A stretch of DNA of 64,000 nt from positions 1 through 64,000 of the forward strand of contig NZ_JAABNN010000021.1 of the NCBI RefSeq assembly GCF_009928415.1, given 5' to 3'. Below, in pieces: positions 53,651-61,929 of this stretch. The notes below the pieces were generated by a model. That model saw only the letters and a list, made by a program, of their open reading frames with translations, was not told the DNA's origin and ran no database searches. A program made the translations under genes and the position numbers. The stretch's first letter is position 1, and each line of letters begins with the position of its first letter. Source of the stretch: Bacillus sp. USDA818B3_A. GTDB lineage: Bacteria; Bacillota; Bacilli; Bacillales; Cytobacillaceae.

Positions 53651-54880
53651 ATGTCTGTAATTAAAGTGGCACTCCTTGGCTTTGGCACCGTTGGTGAAGG
53701 ATTTTATAGGACGATACAATCTCATTCAGAAGAGCTGACTGCTGTTTTAGGCAGAAAAGTAGAAGTTGCTGCAGTTCTGGTTAAAAATAAGCAGAAAGAA
53801 AGGAATATAAGGAAGAATGTATTAGTCACAACAGAATTTACCGATATTCTCAATTTGCCACAGCTGGATGTTGTCGTCGAGGCTATTGTTGATAAGGATC
53901 CAACCTACTCTTATTTACAGAAAGCGATTGAGCGCGGTTGTCATATTATAACAGCTAACAAAGAAATGTTTGCCCATTATGGACAAGAGCTTCTTGAACT
54001 TGCGAAAAGGCATAATGTTTCCGTCGGATATGAGGCAACTGTTGCTGGAGGGATACCGGTCATACAAACCTTGAGACAATTATTAAATGTCAATCGAGTA
54101 CAGCAAGTTCAAGGAATATTAAATGGAACTTCAAATTACATATTGACGGAAATGAGAGAGAAGAAACTTTCATTTGAAGAGGCTCTGCGGGCAGCACAAG
54201 AAAAAGGTTATGCAGAAGCAGATCCTACAAATGATGTCGAAGGCTTTGATGCCTTTTATAAAGCCATGATTCTAAGCCGTCTTGCTTTCAAGGAAGAGCC
54301 AAATTGGCATGATGTTGAGCGGAAGGGAATTACATCAATAACTGGCCAATTAATTGAAACTGCTGAAAACCTTGGGTTAAGATTTAAACATGTTGCGAGC
54401 TTAAAAATATCGGGTAATCAATTGCATGCATCTGTTAAACCAATACTGATTGGCAAGGAACACCCTTTATATCATGTTGAAGGGGTACAGAATGCAGTAA
54501 ATATTTATTCTGATATCGTCGGCCAAATTACACTTCAAGGTCCAGGTGCAGGAATGTATCCGACAGCAAGTGCCGTTATTGAGGATTTAGTTTACGTCTG
54601 CCAAAATCGTCCAACAGGCCAAGGGTTTATTTCAACTAAGGAGACTAGTTTAGTCACAGAACAGGACCAGAAAGAAGAAACATGGTTAATAAACGGTAGG
54701 CTGCAAAATGTGAATAACGATTCGATTAAGTTAATTGAACATGTTGATGATGAAAATTGTATTGTCAAAGCGGTAAGGGAAGATATAGGAAGGCTTTCAA
54801 CACAAAATGAGGAGCTCGTTTTTTATCCCATTTTAGGAGAATATGAAAGCGGGCGTAAACTGGCAAAAGTAGCTTTATAA
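53651..54880 (+). CDS. hom: homoserine dehydrogenase (SAM-riboswitch controlled)
   Basis: Reduces aspartate semialdehyde to homoserine, the branch to methionine and threonine. NAD-binding LGFGTVGEGF, ANKEMFAHYG, VAGGIPVIQTLRQLL, LNGTSNYILTEM and the active-site signature EKGYAEADPTNDVEGFDAFYK are present. The catalytic core ends near residue 325; the remaining ~80 residues (ETWLINGRLQNVNND onward) do not look like a clear ACT domain. At 409 aa it is shorter than B. subtilis Hom (433). S-box control implies a methionine-dedicated copy; a housekeeping hom-thrCB is probably elsewhere. AGAAGGGTGG precedes the ATG. Confidence 0.92.
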   Translation: MSVIKVALLGFGTVGEGFYRTIQSHSEELTAVLGRKVEVAAVLVKNKQKERNIRKNVLVTTEFTDILNLPQLDVVVEAIVDKDPTYSYLQKAIERGCHIITANKEMFAHYGQELLELAKRHNVSVGYEATVAGGIPVIQTLRQLLNVNRVQQVQGILNGTSNYILTEMREKKLSFEEALRAAQEKGYAEADPTNDVEGFDAFYKAMILSRLAFKEEPNWHDVERKGITSITGQLIETAENLGLRFKHVASLKISGNQLHASVKPILIGKEHPLYHVEGVQNAVNIYSDIVGQITLQGPGAGMYPTASAVIEDLVYVCQNRPTGQGFISTKETSLVTEQDQKEETWLINGRLQNVNNDSIKLIEHVDDENCIVKAVREDIGRLSTQNEELVFYPILGEYESGRKLAKVAL

Positions 54881-54900
54881 AACATAGAACCTTACTACAT

Positions 54901-54926
54901 AAAAGAGCCTTGGGCTCTTTTTCTTT
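54901..54926 (+). terminator. intrinsic terminator after hom
   Basis: AAGAGCC pairs with GGCTCTT around TTG, followed by a long T-rich tail. Confidence 0.88.
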
Positions 54927-55042
54927 TTTATTCTCCATCCTTAGCAAAAAATAGGGTGAACGTTTAGTCAGATACAAATGACTATCATATCCTATAGGGA
55001 CAAACCGGACAAGTTATATCAAAAGGATGTGAAGAATCAATT

Positions 55043-56245
55043 ATGCTCGAAAATAATTCGAATCATGAGATTGAGGTTAGTATTATTATTCCATCGCAAA
55101 ATAAGTACCCCCTAAACTTACTTACACTCTATTCACTCGAGAAACAAACCTTCAACCCAAACAAAATGGAAGTGGTCTTTATTAATGATGCTTCCACTGA
55201 TGAAACTGAGAGGACACTGCAGAACTATCATCCCCCCTATCATTTTCAATACATTCACAGCACACAAAATTTAGGGAGAGCGAGGGTCAGAAATTTAGGA
55301 GTTCAATCGGCAAAGGGCAGTATTATTATTTTCCTTGATGCGGAAATGATCACAGAGCCTGACTTTGTTGAAAATCACTATAATTACCACCAAACTTCTA
55401 ATAAAGTTATTGTGTCAGGGGCAATGTACTCTAAAGCATTATATTCCTGTATTTACCCCGCTTTCTCCGATGAAATCCTTAACATGCTCGGCAAGCTGAC
55501 AAAAAATAATCAACAGGTATATAAGAGATATAAAAATTGCAGCTTCCCGCTTACGAAACCATACCAACTGTTAGAGAAAAAAGATATCGATACCGGTACC
55601 TATAAAGATCTATCATTCCATGCTTATCCATGGTTTCAAGAGATTACTAGTAATTTTAATGAGGAAATGGAAGGATTCTCATTCCCATGGATGGCTTTCT
55701 TAACAGGAAATATCTCCATGCGGAAAGAGTTAATTATCAAGGCAGGGTTGTTTGATGAAGAGTTTTACCATTACGGTTATGAGGATTGGGAGTTAGGATA
55801 TCGGTTATATCAAATGGGTGCCCAATATATTAACAGCAATCAAATGGTCACATACCATCAGGAACATCCAGTTGGGGAAAGAAAGTGGAGAGAAGCTGTA
55901 GGAAACTTTGGTTTATTTACTATTAAGCACCATGATATGGATGTACTGATTTTAGCCCTAGAGCTTGCTAGAATGACTGATTTGATGACAATGAATAACA
56001 TTTTAAAGGAATATAAATCACTGCTTGGATCTGATTCAGATGAATTTAAAATATTCTCAGAAAAATTGGTCTATATTCTCGAAACAATTACCCTTTTGCT
56101 AGAAGTTGATATTCGTCACAAAAATATCCTAGGTGCAGCAGGTTTTAGTTCAAAAGCTAGAAAAGAATTAAAAAAGGATATGAAAAAAATGAAAAAACTG
56201 TATCCAAATTTATCACAATTTATCTACCTGGTGATTAATTCATAA
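55043..56245 (+). CDS. family 2 glycosyltransferase
   Basis: Probable sugar transferase of unknown acceptor. The N-terminal GT-A fold has VSIIIPSQNKYPLNLLTLYSLEKQ, FINDASTDETE, NLGRARVRNLG and the metal-binding region IIFLDAEM (DxE instead of DxD). The second half carries FLTGNISMRKELIIKAGLFDEEFYHYGYEDWELGYRL, typical of GT2 C-terminal acceptor sites (positions about 225-262). The last 100 residues are helical. There are no membrane segments. AAAGGATGTGAAG precedes the ATG. A CATATCCTA element resembling a sigma-K -10 lies at 54986, without a matching -35. It pairs with the gene at 56262, likely in one operon. Confidence 0.85.
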   Translation: MLENNSNHEIEVSIIIPSQNKYPLNLLTLYSLEKQTFNPNKMEVVFINDASTDETERTLQNYHPPYHFQYIHSTQNLGRARVRNLGVQSAKGSIIIFLDAEMITEPDFVENHYNYHQTSNKVIVSGAMYSKALYSCIYPAFSDEILNMLGKLTKNNQQVYKRYKNCSFPLTKPYQLLEKKDIDTGTYKDLSFHAYPWFQEITSNFNEEMEGFSFPWMAFLTGNISMRKELIIKAGLFDEEFYHYGYEDWELGYRLYQMGAQYINSNQMVTYHQEHPVGERKWREAVGNFGLFTIKHHDMDVLILALELARMTDLMTMNNILKEYKSLLGSDSDEFKIFSEKLVYILETITLLLEVDIRHKNILGAAGFSSKARKELKKDMKKMKKLYPNLSQFIYLVINS

Positions 56246-56261
56246 GAAAGGAGTAAAAAGA

Positions 56262-56957
56262 GTGGTTTCTATTATAACTTGTACAATAAGAGATGAATGC
56301 ATGGATAATATTTTTAACAATTATCAGCAGCAAACGTGGAAGGAAAAAGAACTCATTATTATTTTAAATAAAGATTCCATGGACATTGATAAATGGCTAA
56401 AGAAAGCAAAGAACTACCCAAATGTTCGGGTTTATCAATTACATGAACAGGCTGCCTTAGGAGACTGTTTAAATTTTGGGGTCTTGAACTCTGACTATGA
56501 CATTATAGCTAAATTTGATGATGATGATTATTACGGACCCAATTACATTACAAACGCAATGTCAGTGTTTGAAGACCAGAATATCTCGATAGTGGGTAAA
56601 AGCTCGGTTTATATTTACTTTCAAAATAAAAAGGCTTTAATTCATGTTCAGGGAACAGAAAATGCGATAGCAGATTCAGTAGCTGGGGCAACCCTGATGT
56701 TTAGAAAAAACGTGTTTTATTATGTCCGGTTCGAAAAAGTAAATCGTGCGGAGGATTACTTTTTTATTGACCAATGCAAAAAAGAAGGTTTTCAAATTTA
56801 TTCAACGGATCCTTATGATTTTGCTGTTAATAGGCAAAACTCAAAAAAACATACTTGGAAGATTTCAGATGAAGATTTGATGGAGTGGGGAGACCTTGTT
56901 GGTTATATGGATGATTTCCAAACAATCGTGTCTAAAAAGGAAAATACTTTTGTTTAA
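56262..56957 (+). CDS. small family 2 glycosyltransferase
   Basis: Second glycosyltransferase, 231 aa, essentially only the GT-A catalytic domain. Motifs are VSIITCTIRDECMDNIFNNY at the start, LGDCLNFGVLNSDYDIIAKFD and the metal-binding DDDDYYGPNYI. A second acidic/aromatic block NRAEDYFFIDQCKKEGF corresponds to the ED/catalytic-base region. GTG start after AAAGGAG at 56247-56253. It starts 16 bases after the first transferase. Acceptor and sugar are unknown; spore-surface or cell-surface polysaccharide work would fit the neighbourhood but is inference. Confidence 0.82.
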   Translation: MVSIITCTIRDECMDNIFNNYQQQTWKEKELIIILNKDSMDIDKWLKKAKNYPNVRVYQLHEQAALGDCLNFGVLNSDYDIIAKFDDDDYYGPNYITNAMSVFEDQNISIVGKSSVYIYFQNKKALIHVQGTENAIADSVAGATLMFRKNVFYYVRFEKVNRAEDYFFIDQCKKEGFQIYSTDPYDFAVNRQNSKKHTWKISDEDLMEWGDLVGYMDDFQTIVSKKENTFV

Positions 56958-56986
56958 GAAGCAGGGTCCCCCCTGCTTCTCTATTT
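56957..56986 (+). terminator. terminator hairpin after the glycosyltransferases
   Basis: AGAAGCAGGG pairs with CCCTGCTTCT around TCCC, followed by a weak T tail (CTATTT). It may also act on the converging yfhD transcript. Confidence 0.7.
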
Positions 56987-56999
56987 AGAATTAGTGTTT

Positions 57000-57176
57000 T
57001 TATCTGTTCCGATTTTTTACCCGCTGATTAGCGGCATTGGCACGTGCTTGTGCCTCAAGATCTGCGTGATCAGCAAACTCTGCTGAATACTCAACATCTT
57101 TCCCATCCGTTTTTAAATTCTTTGGAACTTGTGGAAGTGACCCTTTATTATGCTTTTGCCCTTGTGCGCGGCCCAT
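57000..57176 (-). CDS. yfhD: YfhD family protein
   Basis: Small basic-then-acidic protein of 58 aa that begins MGRAQGQKHNKGSLPQVPKN and contains VEYSAEFADHADLEAQARA, the YfhD-family pattern. The family is found in spore formers, and its role is not established. On the minus strand an upstream in-frame ATG (57194) overlaps the AAAGGGG ribosome site, so the ATG at 57176 is the start. It opens the conserved yfhD-yfhE-recX-yfhH gene order known from B. subtilis. Confidence 0.8.
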   Translation of the reverse strand: MGRAQGQKHNKGSLPQVPKNLKTDGKDVEYSAEFADHADLEAQARANAANQRVKNRNR

Positions 57177-57297
57177 GAAAAAAACCCCTTTCAAGTTGAA
57201 CTAATAAGAGCAGTAATTGCCCTCATGAGTAGTTTTTACTGTCTGAAAGGAGTCCATTAATGGAAAAATTTTATTTTTAAGCTTAAGAATTTTCGGG

Positions 57298-57435
57298 TTA
57301 GATGCGAGTCTTTTTATCCGTGAACCCAGCTGCACGGTCAGCCATCTTAAAATCGCGCTGGTAGCGCACCTCTTGCATGCTTGTTAACGGATATTTTCCT
57401 CCGCCCCTGCTGTCTTTCTTCTTCTTTTCACCCAT
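57298..57435 (-). CDS. yfhE: YfhE family protein (45 aa)
   Basis: Very short gene missed by ordinary length cut-offs. The product begins MGEKKKKDSRGGGKYPLTSM and contains QEVRYQRDFKMADRAAGF, the YfhE-family signature. It ends at TAA (57300-57298 on the minus strand). A ribosome site (AAAGGAATG, reading the minus strand) precedes the ATG. It lies between yfhD and recX as in B. subtilis, both small genes pointing left. Function unknown. Confidence 0.8.
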   Translation of the reverse strand: MGEKKKKDSRGGGKYPLTSMQEVRYQRDFKMADRAAGFTDKKTRI

Positions 57436-57598
57436 TATAATCATTCCTTTCAACATTTTTGGTAAAAGCTAATCAGGCTGAAAACTAAATATGTACTTAT
57501 TTCCATTTTTACCTTTTAGAAAAAAATGATACGGTTTTTTGCAATATATTTTTAAAAAAGCTTTCGTAATATGTTAAATTAGTCTTGAGGTGAATGAA

Positions 57599-58417
57599 AT
57601 GGGCATTATTACAAAAATCACCACACAGCAGAAGAACCAAGACCGCTTTAACGTTTTTATGGATTACGGCAAGGGAAAAGGCGAGGAATTTGCGTTTAGT
57701 GTCGACAGTGATGTTCTAATCAAATTTCAATTGAAAAAGGGAATGGAGCTTGATGACTTTTCCTTCCTAGAGATTCAATACCAGGATGACATTCGGAAGG
57801 CTTATCATTTGGCTGTAAATTACCTCGCAAGAAGAATGAGGTCGGAAAAAGAAATTAAAGATTACCTTGTCCAGAAGGAAGTGGACGAGCCCGTCATTAA
57901 AGAGGTTATTTATAAATTAACTTCACAGAAATATATCAATGACCAAGACTATGCGTTTGCTTATGTAAGGACTCAGGCTAATACCACAGATAAAGGTACA
58001 AATGTTGTTAAAATGGAATTAAAGGAAAAGGGAGTTTCTGAGGATATTCTTATCAGGGCACTTGAAGAATTTCCATTAGAACAGCAAATAGAGAAGGCCA
58101 TGAAATTAACGGAAAAGTTTTACCAAAAAAACGCAAAGGATTCTCTAAAGGTCCAAAAACAAAAGCTTGAGCAGTTGCTCCTAAGAAAAGGATACACATA
58201 CGAGATCATAAACATTGCTGTTAAGGAAACGGATATAGAAAAACAAGATGATGGTGAAATGGAGGCTGTTCGATTTCAGGGTGAGAAACTTCATAGGAAG
58301 TATGCTCAACTTGGAGGTTATGAGTACCAGCAAAAGATGAAACAAGCTCTATACCGTAAAGGTTTTACCATCGATTTAATTGAGCGTTTCTTGGAAGAGA
58401 AAAACGCAGACTTTTGA
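57599..58417 (+). CDS. recX: RecX regulatory protein
   Basis: Modulates RecA filaments during recombination and repair. The 272-aa protein is the long Bacillus form, built from repeated three-helix RecX units. LAVNYLARRMRSEKEIKDYLVQKEV (about residues 72-96) is the first unit; KYINDQDYAFAYVRTQAN and GTNVVKMELKEKGVS follow, with later units ending in YRKGFTIDLIERFLEE. GAGG at 57587-57590 places the ATG at 57599; the upstream GTG is part of that site. yfhH follows 62 bases later, likely in the same transcript. Confidence 0.92.
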   Translation: MGIITKITTQQKNQDRFNVFMDYGKGKGEEFAFSVDSDVLIKFQLKKGMELDDFSFLEIQYQDDIRKAYHLAVNYLARRMRSEKEIKDYLVQKEVDEPVIKEVIYKLTSQKYINDQDYAFAYVRTQANTTDKGTNVVKMELKEKGVSEDILIRALEEFPLEQQIEKAMKLTEKFYQKNAKDSLKVQKQKLEQLLLRKGYTYEIINIAVKETDIEKQDDGEMEAVRFQGEKLHRKYAQLGGYEYQQKMKQALYRKGFTIDLIERFLEEKNADF

Positions 58418-58479
58418 ATGGGCAGTCCTTCGACGAAGAAAAATTGAAGGCAGGAATTCTTAAAAATGGAGTGGGAAAA

Positions 58480-58806
58480 ATGCATCAGCAGGAAAGACGT
58501 TACAGTGAGATGACAGAGCATGAATTAAGACAAGAGATTGCGGATCTCAAAGAAAAGGCTCGGAAAGCGGAGCAAATGGGAATGGTGAACGAGTTCGCTG
58601 TCCTTGAAAGAAAGGTGCAAATGGCCCGAGCATATATAATAAATCCAGATACATTTAAACCTGGAGAGATTTATCAAATTGAAGGGGATCCGGGTCAATA
58701 TTTTAAAATTGATTATATGAATGGTGTGTTTGCTTGGGGTTATCGGTTAAAAGGTGACGGGAAAGAAGAAGCACTGCCTATCTCCGTGTTAACACCTTTA
58801 AAATAA
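58480..58806 (+). CDS. yfhH: YfhH family protein
   Basis: Cytoplasmic protein of 108 aa, conserved next to recX in Bacillus. The N-terminal half is a charged coiled coil (MTEHELRQEIADLKEKARKAEQMG), and the C-terminal half is a small beta domain (PGEIYQIEGDPGQYFKIDYMNGVFAWGYRL), matching the YfhH/DUF1811 pattern. GGAGTGGG at 58468-58475 sets the ATG at 58480; a longer frame overlapping the recX stop begins without a ribosome site. A strong terminator follows. Function not established. Confidence 0.88.
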   Translation: MHQQERRYSEMTEHELRQEIADLKEKARKAEQMGMVNEFAVLERKVQMARAYIINPDTFKPGEIYQIEGDPGQYFKIDYMNGVFAWGYRLKGDGKEEALPISVLTPLK

Positions 58807-58823
58807 AAGAGATGGAAAAATTA

Positions 58824-58861
58824 AAAAGACAAACCAGAGATGAACTCTGGCTTGTCTTTTT
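58824..58861 (+). terminator. intrinsic terminator after yfhH
   Basis: AAAAGACAAACCAGAG pairs with CTCTGGCTTGTCTTTT (one G-T-type mismatch) around ATGA, with a T tail. Confidence 0.92.
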
Positions 58862-58873
58862 ATCTTGATAATT

Positions 58874-58912
58874 GTCCAGCTACAGCGCCTGTTCAAGGCG
58901 CTTTCGCTCTTC
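58874..58912. repeat. short copy of the intergenic repeat (ends only)
   Basis: It begins GTCCAGCTACAGCGCC and continues directly to TGTTCAAGGCGCTTTCGC, i.e. the two ends of the 121-bp element seen at 61798 and 63537 with the middle missing. GCGCC and GGCGC form a small hairpin. It lies 12 bases after the yfhH terminator and just beyond the sspK stop. Confidence 0.75.
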
Positions 58913-58916
58913 GATG

Positions 58917-59096
58917 TTATTTCCAAACTGCTTGCGGTGATTCGTCATCACGTTCACCAGATGCCCGCATACGTTCTTGTGGATGAGTATTGATACTGCC
59001 ATCCGCTCTTGTGGAAGCATATTCGGCTTTTGCCCGCGGTTCTCCCTCAAGCTTGTTATTATTTTGGTTTGGAAAATTAGTTGCCTTATTTCTCAT
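58917..59096 (-). CDS. sspK: small acid-soluble spore protein SspK
   Basis: Minor SASP made in the forespore. The 59-aa product begins [20 protein letters not shown] and contains [20 protein letters not shown] and [12 protein letters not shown], the SspK pattern, with a few extra C-terminal residues compared with B. subtilis. A clear ribosome site (TTGGAGGTACAGC) on the minus strand sets the ATG at 59096; the longer upstream extension is not coding. Located between yfhH and yfhJ as in B. subtilis. Forespore sigma-G/F control is expected, although I could not define the promoter. Confidence 0.9.
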   Translation of the reverse strand: MRNKATNFPNQNNNKLEGEPRAKAEYASTRADGSINTHPQERMRASGERDDESPQAVWK

Positions 59097-59224
59097 GCTG
59101 TACCTCCAATTAGGGAATGAGAAAAACGTGAAAAACACATATGTCAATGTGCCAACCACGTACCGTTAGTATTGACGCATCGATTGAAGGTTATGTTATA
59201 AGAAAATGGTAATGAGGTGTATGA

Positions 59225-59476
59225 ATGAAGGAATACCATGAAAGATTAATTCAAATGTTGATAGATAAAAACGGCCAGCTCACCTATGAACAGGCTCGAA
59301 CATGGGTGGAGTTATTATGGGATGATTTTGAAACCACCTACGCCAAAGCTGGCTGGGAATACAAGGGCAGTGAAATGACTGAACGAATTGTCACCCAATG
59401 GATTTCTAATTACGGAGACAAGCTCCACGAGTTTGTTGCAACCAATCCTAAATATAAAAAATTCTTGATACAATAA
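59225..59476 (+). CDS. yfhJ: YfhJ family protein
   Basis: Small soluble protein of 83 aa, with the conserved TYEQARTWVELLWDDFETTYAKAG core (about residues 19-42) and a helical C-terminus ending NPKYKKFLIQ. Length, sequence and position between sspK and yfhP match B. subtilis YfhJ. The ATG at 59225 follows AATGAGGTGT. A bidirectional terminator shared with yfhP follows. Its function is not known. Confidence 0.85.
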   Translation: MKEYHERLIQMLIDKNGQLTYEQARTWVELLWDDFETTYAKAGWEYKGSEMTERIVTQWISNYGDKLHEFVATNPKYKKFLIQ

Positions 59477-59481
59477 AATAA

Positions 59482-59504
59482 AAGAAGGGCTTATAGCCCT
59501 TCTT
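59482..59504. terminator. bidirectional intrinsic terminator between yfhJ and yfhP
   Basis: AAGAAGGGCT pairs perfectly with AGCCCTTCTT around TAT. It overlaps the yfhP stop and lies between converging genes. Confidence 0.85.
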
Positions 59505-60483
59505 AACCCGGTATAATACTCAACTTCTTCCTTAACTTCTTCTCGCTAAACACCCAGCCCGTATAAGAGCTAATCGGATTTAAATCCCGATCCAATTGAA
59601 CAACAGCTACAAATGGATAGTGACCATTACTTCGATATCGTAGATCGATAAAGCGCACTTCATAAAAATCAGTATATTCATCAACTTCCCATCGATAAAC
59701 AGGAGAGAATGACAAGAACGCGGAAAGGTTTTTATCCTTTTTAGCTGCTTCAATTACAGGTGTATTTGGAACAGGGATACGGATAAACTTGTCAAGGATC
59801 TCAATATTATTATTTAAAGCTCTGCCCACAAAAAACTCTTCCTTATTCATCGCTGCAATTCTCCACTGATGAAACCTCATCGTTGGGGCAATAATTATTT
59901 CTGTTGCATCAGGAATAATTTTTTTAACTTCCTGCAAGACCTTATTCTTCGCTAAGTATCTTCTAATGTAATAGGCAATGATAACAGCATACATAATTAG
60001 AAAGGTAACCCCAGGATTCGCTCCAATAATCCAAATGAAGATCCCAATGATATGAATGGTAAAGATTACCGGATCAAAGGTATTAATCACTCCAAGTGCT
60101 ACCCATTTGGATGAGAAAGGTCTAAGTGCTTGAGTGCCGTATGCATTAAAAATATCAACGAAAACATGGATAAATACAGCAGCAAAAGTCCATGCCCATA
60201 AATGCAAAAGGTTTGCACCTGAGAAAAACGGATAGACAACCGCAATAATCAGCAGCGGCCATAAAATAACGGCGGGTATAGAATGTGTAACTCCGCGATG
60301 GTTTCGAATATAGATAGCATTATTTCTAAGTTTTAAGACGGTGTCAATATCTGGGATTTGTGAACCTGCGATGGTCCCAATCAAAACACTTGTTGCCGTA
60401 GCATGACTGCCGGCAACTACTGGATCGAGGGCTGCAAGTCCGCCTAAAGCAATACCCATTACCACATGTGTTCCAGTATCCAA
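59503..60483 (-). CDS. yfhP: YfhP, YdjM-family membrane-bound metal-dependent hydrolase
   Basis: Integral membrane protein of 326 aa with about four membrane segments in its first half. Conserved metal-ligand motifs are THVVMGIALGG near the start, QIPDIDTVLKLRN and the NHRGVTHSIP box, as in the YdjM/YfhP family of putative membrane hydrolases; FVDIFNAYGTQALRPFS follows. The C-terminal 130 residues are soluble. The minus-strand start is TTG at 60483 after AAAGGAGGAATATCCA. Divergent from mutY, as in B. subtilis. Substrate unknown. Confidence 0.9.
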   Translation of the reverse strand: MDTGTHVVMGIALGGLAALDPVVAGSHATATSVLIGTIAGSQIPDIDTVLKLRNNAIYIRNHRGVTHSIPAVILWPLLIIAVVYPFFSGANLLHLWAWTFAAVFIHVFVDIFNAYGTQALRPFSSKWVALGVINTFDPVIFTIHIIGIFIWIIGANPGVTFLIMYAVIIAYYIRRYLAKNKVLQEVKKIIPDATEIIIAPTMRFHQWRIAAMNKEEFFVGRALNNNIEILDKFIRIPVPNTPVIEAAKKDKNLSAFLSFSPVYRWEVDEYTDFYEVRFIDLRYRSNGHYPFVAVVQLDRDLNPISSYTGWVFSEKKLRKKLSIIPG

Positions 60484-60560
60484 ATGGATATTCCTCCTTT
60501 AATATATTCTTGTCAAACAAACTATTTTAGCTTATCGTAAATGAATGGACTCTTAACATT

Positions 60561-60607
60561 GTCCAGCTTCATAGGTAGGAGCGCACCTAAAGGCGCCTTC
60601 GCTTTTC
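60561..60607. repeat. short diverged copy of the intergenic repeat
   Basis: It begins GTCCAGCTTC and ends AAAGGCGCCTTCGCTTTTC, with AGCGC in between, the same ends as the 121-bp repeat but a different short centre. It sits in the divergent yfhP-mutY intergenic region (60484-60659). Confidence 0.6.
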
Positions 60608-60659
60608 TTTTTATTTTCCCTCTTTTCGTGAGGTTTAACAACTTGGAGGAACAAAAGTT

Positions 60660-61760
60660 ATGATTATTGAACCTGAAAATTCTGAAAAAATCAATATAAA
60701 TGCTTTTCAAAATGATTTAATTTCTTGGTTTAAAGAAGAACAGCGCGATCTGCCGTGGCGCAAGGATCAAGATCCCTACAAGGTTTGGGTTTCAGAAATC
60801 ATGCTGCAGCAGACAAGGGTTGACACAGTCATCCCATATTTTAATCGCTTTATTGAGTGGTTCCCGACGATTGATGATCTGGCTGATGCTGATGAAGATA
60901 AAGTACTAAAAGCATGGGAAGGTCTAGGATATTATTCTCGGGTACGTAATCTTCAATCTGCAGTGAAGGAAGTCAGGGAGAAATACAATGGAGAAGTACC
61001 TAATACGCCTAAAGCAATAGCTGAACTAAAAGGAGTAGGTCCTTATACAGCTGGGGCGATTTTAAGTATTGCCTATGGTATCCCCGAGCCGGCTGTAGAT
61101 GGAAATGTAATGAGAGTACTATCCAGGATACTGCTAATTTGGGATGATATAGCTAAAGCATCCTCTAGGAAAGTTTTTGAACAGGCTGTCAGGGATTTAA
61201 TTTCACATGACGATCCATCTTCATTTAATCAAGCATTAATGGAGCTTGGCGCTATTATATGCACGCCCACTTCTCCTTCGTGTTTATTATGTCCTGTCCG
61301 GGAACATTGTCAGGCCTTTTTCGAAGGGGTTCAAGATGAACTTCCTATAAAAACAAAAAAGGCAAAAACACGTGATGTTCAACTAGCTTCAGCTGTCCTA
61401 GTAAATAGAGAGGGTAAACTCCTTATACACAAACGTCCAGCGAGCGGCTTACTAGCAAATTTATGGGAATTTCCAAATGTTGAAATTCATCACCAACTGC
61501 AAAATGATCGTGAAGAAATAGTAAAATTATTTGATCAAGAGCTGCAACTAAAAACGGACCTTGAAACGATTATTGGCCAAATAGAACATATTTTCTCCCA
61601 CTTGGTATGGAATATTAAAGTCTATACTGGTACAATTTCTGATGATTTTCAAGAAAATGAGGATTGGAAACTTGTCTCATTTAAAGAAATGGAGAACTAT
61701 GCATTTCCTGTATCTTATCAAAAAATTTTTCAAATGTATAAAAGTTCCTTACAGGAATAA
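60660..61760 (+). CDS. mutY: A/G-specific adenine glycosylase MutY
   Basis: Removes adenine mispaired with 8-oxoguanine. The glycosylase domain has [19 protein letters not shown], the helix-hairpin-helix [13 protein letters not shown] and the catalytic Asp in [11 protein letters not shown]. The [4Fe-4S] cluster ligands follow the C-x6-C-x2-C-x5-C pattern in [17 protein letters not shown] (about residues 200-216). The C-terminal NUDIX-like domain (about 235-366) recognises 8-oxoguanine. At 366 aa it is normal. TTGGAGGAACAAAAGTT precedes the ATG. Terminator follows directly. Confidence 0.96.
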   Translation: MIIEPENSEKININAFQNDLISWFKEEQRDLPWRKDQDPYKVWVSEIMLQQTRVDTVIPYFNRFIEWFPTIDDLADADEDKVLKAWEGLGYYSRVRNLQSAVKEVREKYNGEVPNTPKAIAELKGVGPYTAGAILSIAYGIPEPAVDGNVMRVLSRILLIWDDIAKASSRKVFEQAVRDLISHDDPSSFNQALMELGAIICTPTSPSCLLCPVREHCQAFFEGVQDELPIKTKKAKTRDVQLASAVLVNREGKLLIHKRPASGLLANLWEFPNVEIHHQLQNDREEIVKLFDQELQLKTDLETIIGQIEHIFSHLVWNIKVYTGTISDDFQENEDWKLVSFKEMENYAFPVSYQKIFQMYKSSLQE

Positions 61761-61789
61761 ACGCGCTGGTACCGCGTTTATTCCTTTTT
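61754..61789 (+). terminator. intrinsic terminator of mutY
   Basis: GGAATAAACGCG pairs perfectly with CGCGTTTATTCC around CTGGTAC, followed by TTTTTGG. The stem starts within the mutY stop region, and a 121-bp repeat begins nine bases later. Confidence 0.92.
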
Positions 61790-61797
61790 GGATAAAT

Positions 61798-61918
61798 GTC
61801 CAGCTCCAGCGCCTAGGGGCTCGGGGTCATAAGCCAATCCGTCAAGAAGGCTAAAAAGCAGCCTTCTCGCCGGCTCGTCTTATGCCTGTCACCCCTGTTC
61901 AAGGCGCTTCCGCTTTTC
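61798..61918. repeat. 121-bp structured intergenic repeat, full copy 1
   Basis: It runs from GTCCAGCTCCAGCGCC to AAGGCGCTTCCGCTTTTC and can fold into one long imperfect hairpin: AGCGCCT/AAGGCGCT outside, AGGGG/CCCCT, CATAAG/CTTATG, and GAAGGCT/AGCCTTC at the tip. The copy at 63537 has the same length and fold with paired base changes. Similar elements are common in Bacillaceae intergenic regions. No protein is encoded; open frames across it are accidental. Confidence 0.88.
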
Positions 61919-61929
61919 TTCTCATTATA

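Noticed and set aside
54986-54994. sigma-K promoter before the glycosyltransferases (CATATCCTA)
   Set aside because: The -10 fits CATAnnnTA, but no AC-type -35 lies at 16-17 bases, so it is mentioned only as a resemblance.
61642-61854. 70-aa plus-strand frame at the end of mutY
   Set aside because: Overlaps the mutY 3' end in another frame and continues into the terminator and repeat; no ribosome site.
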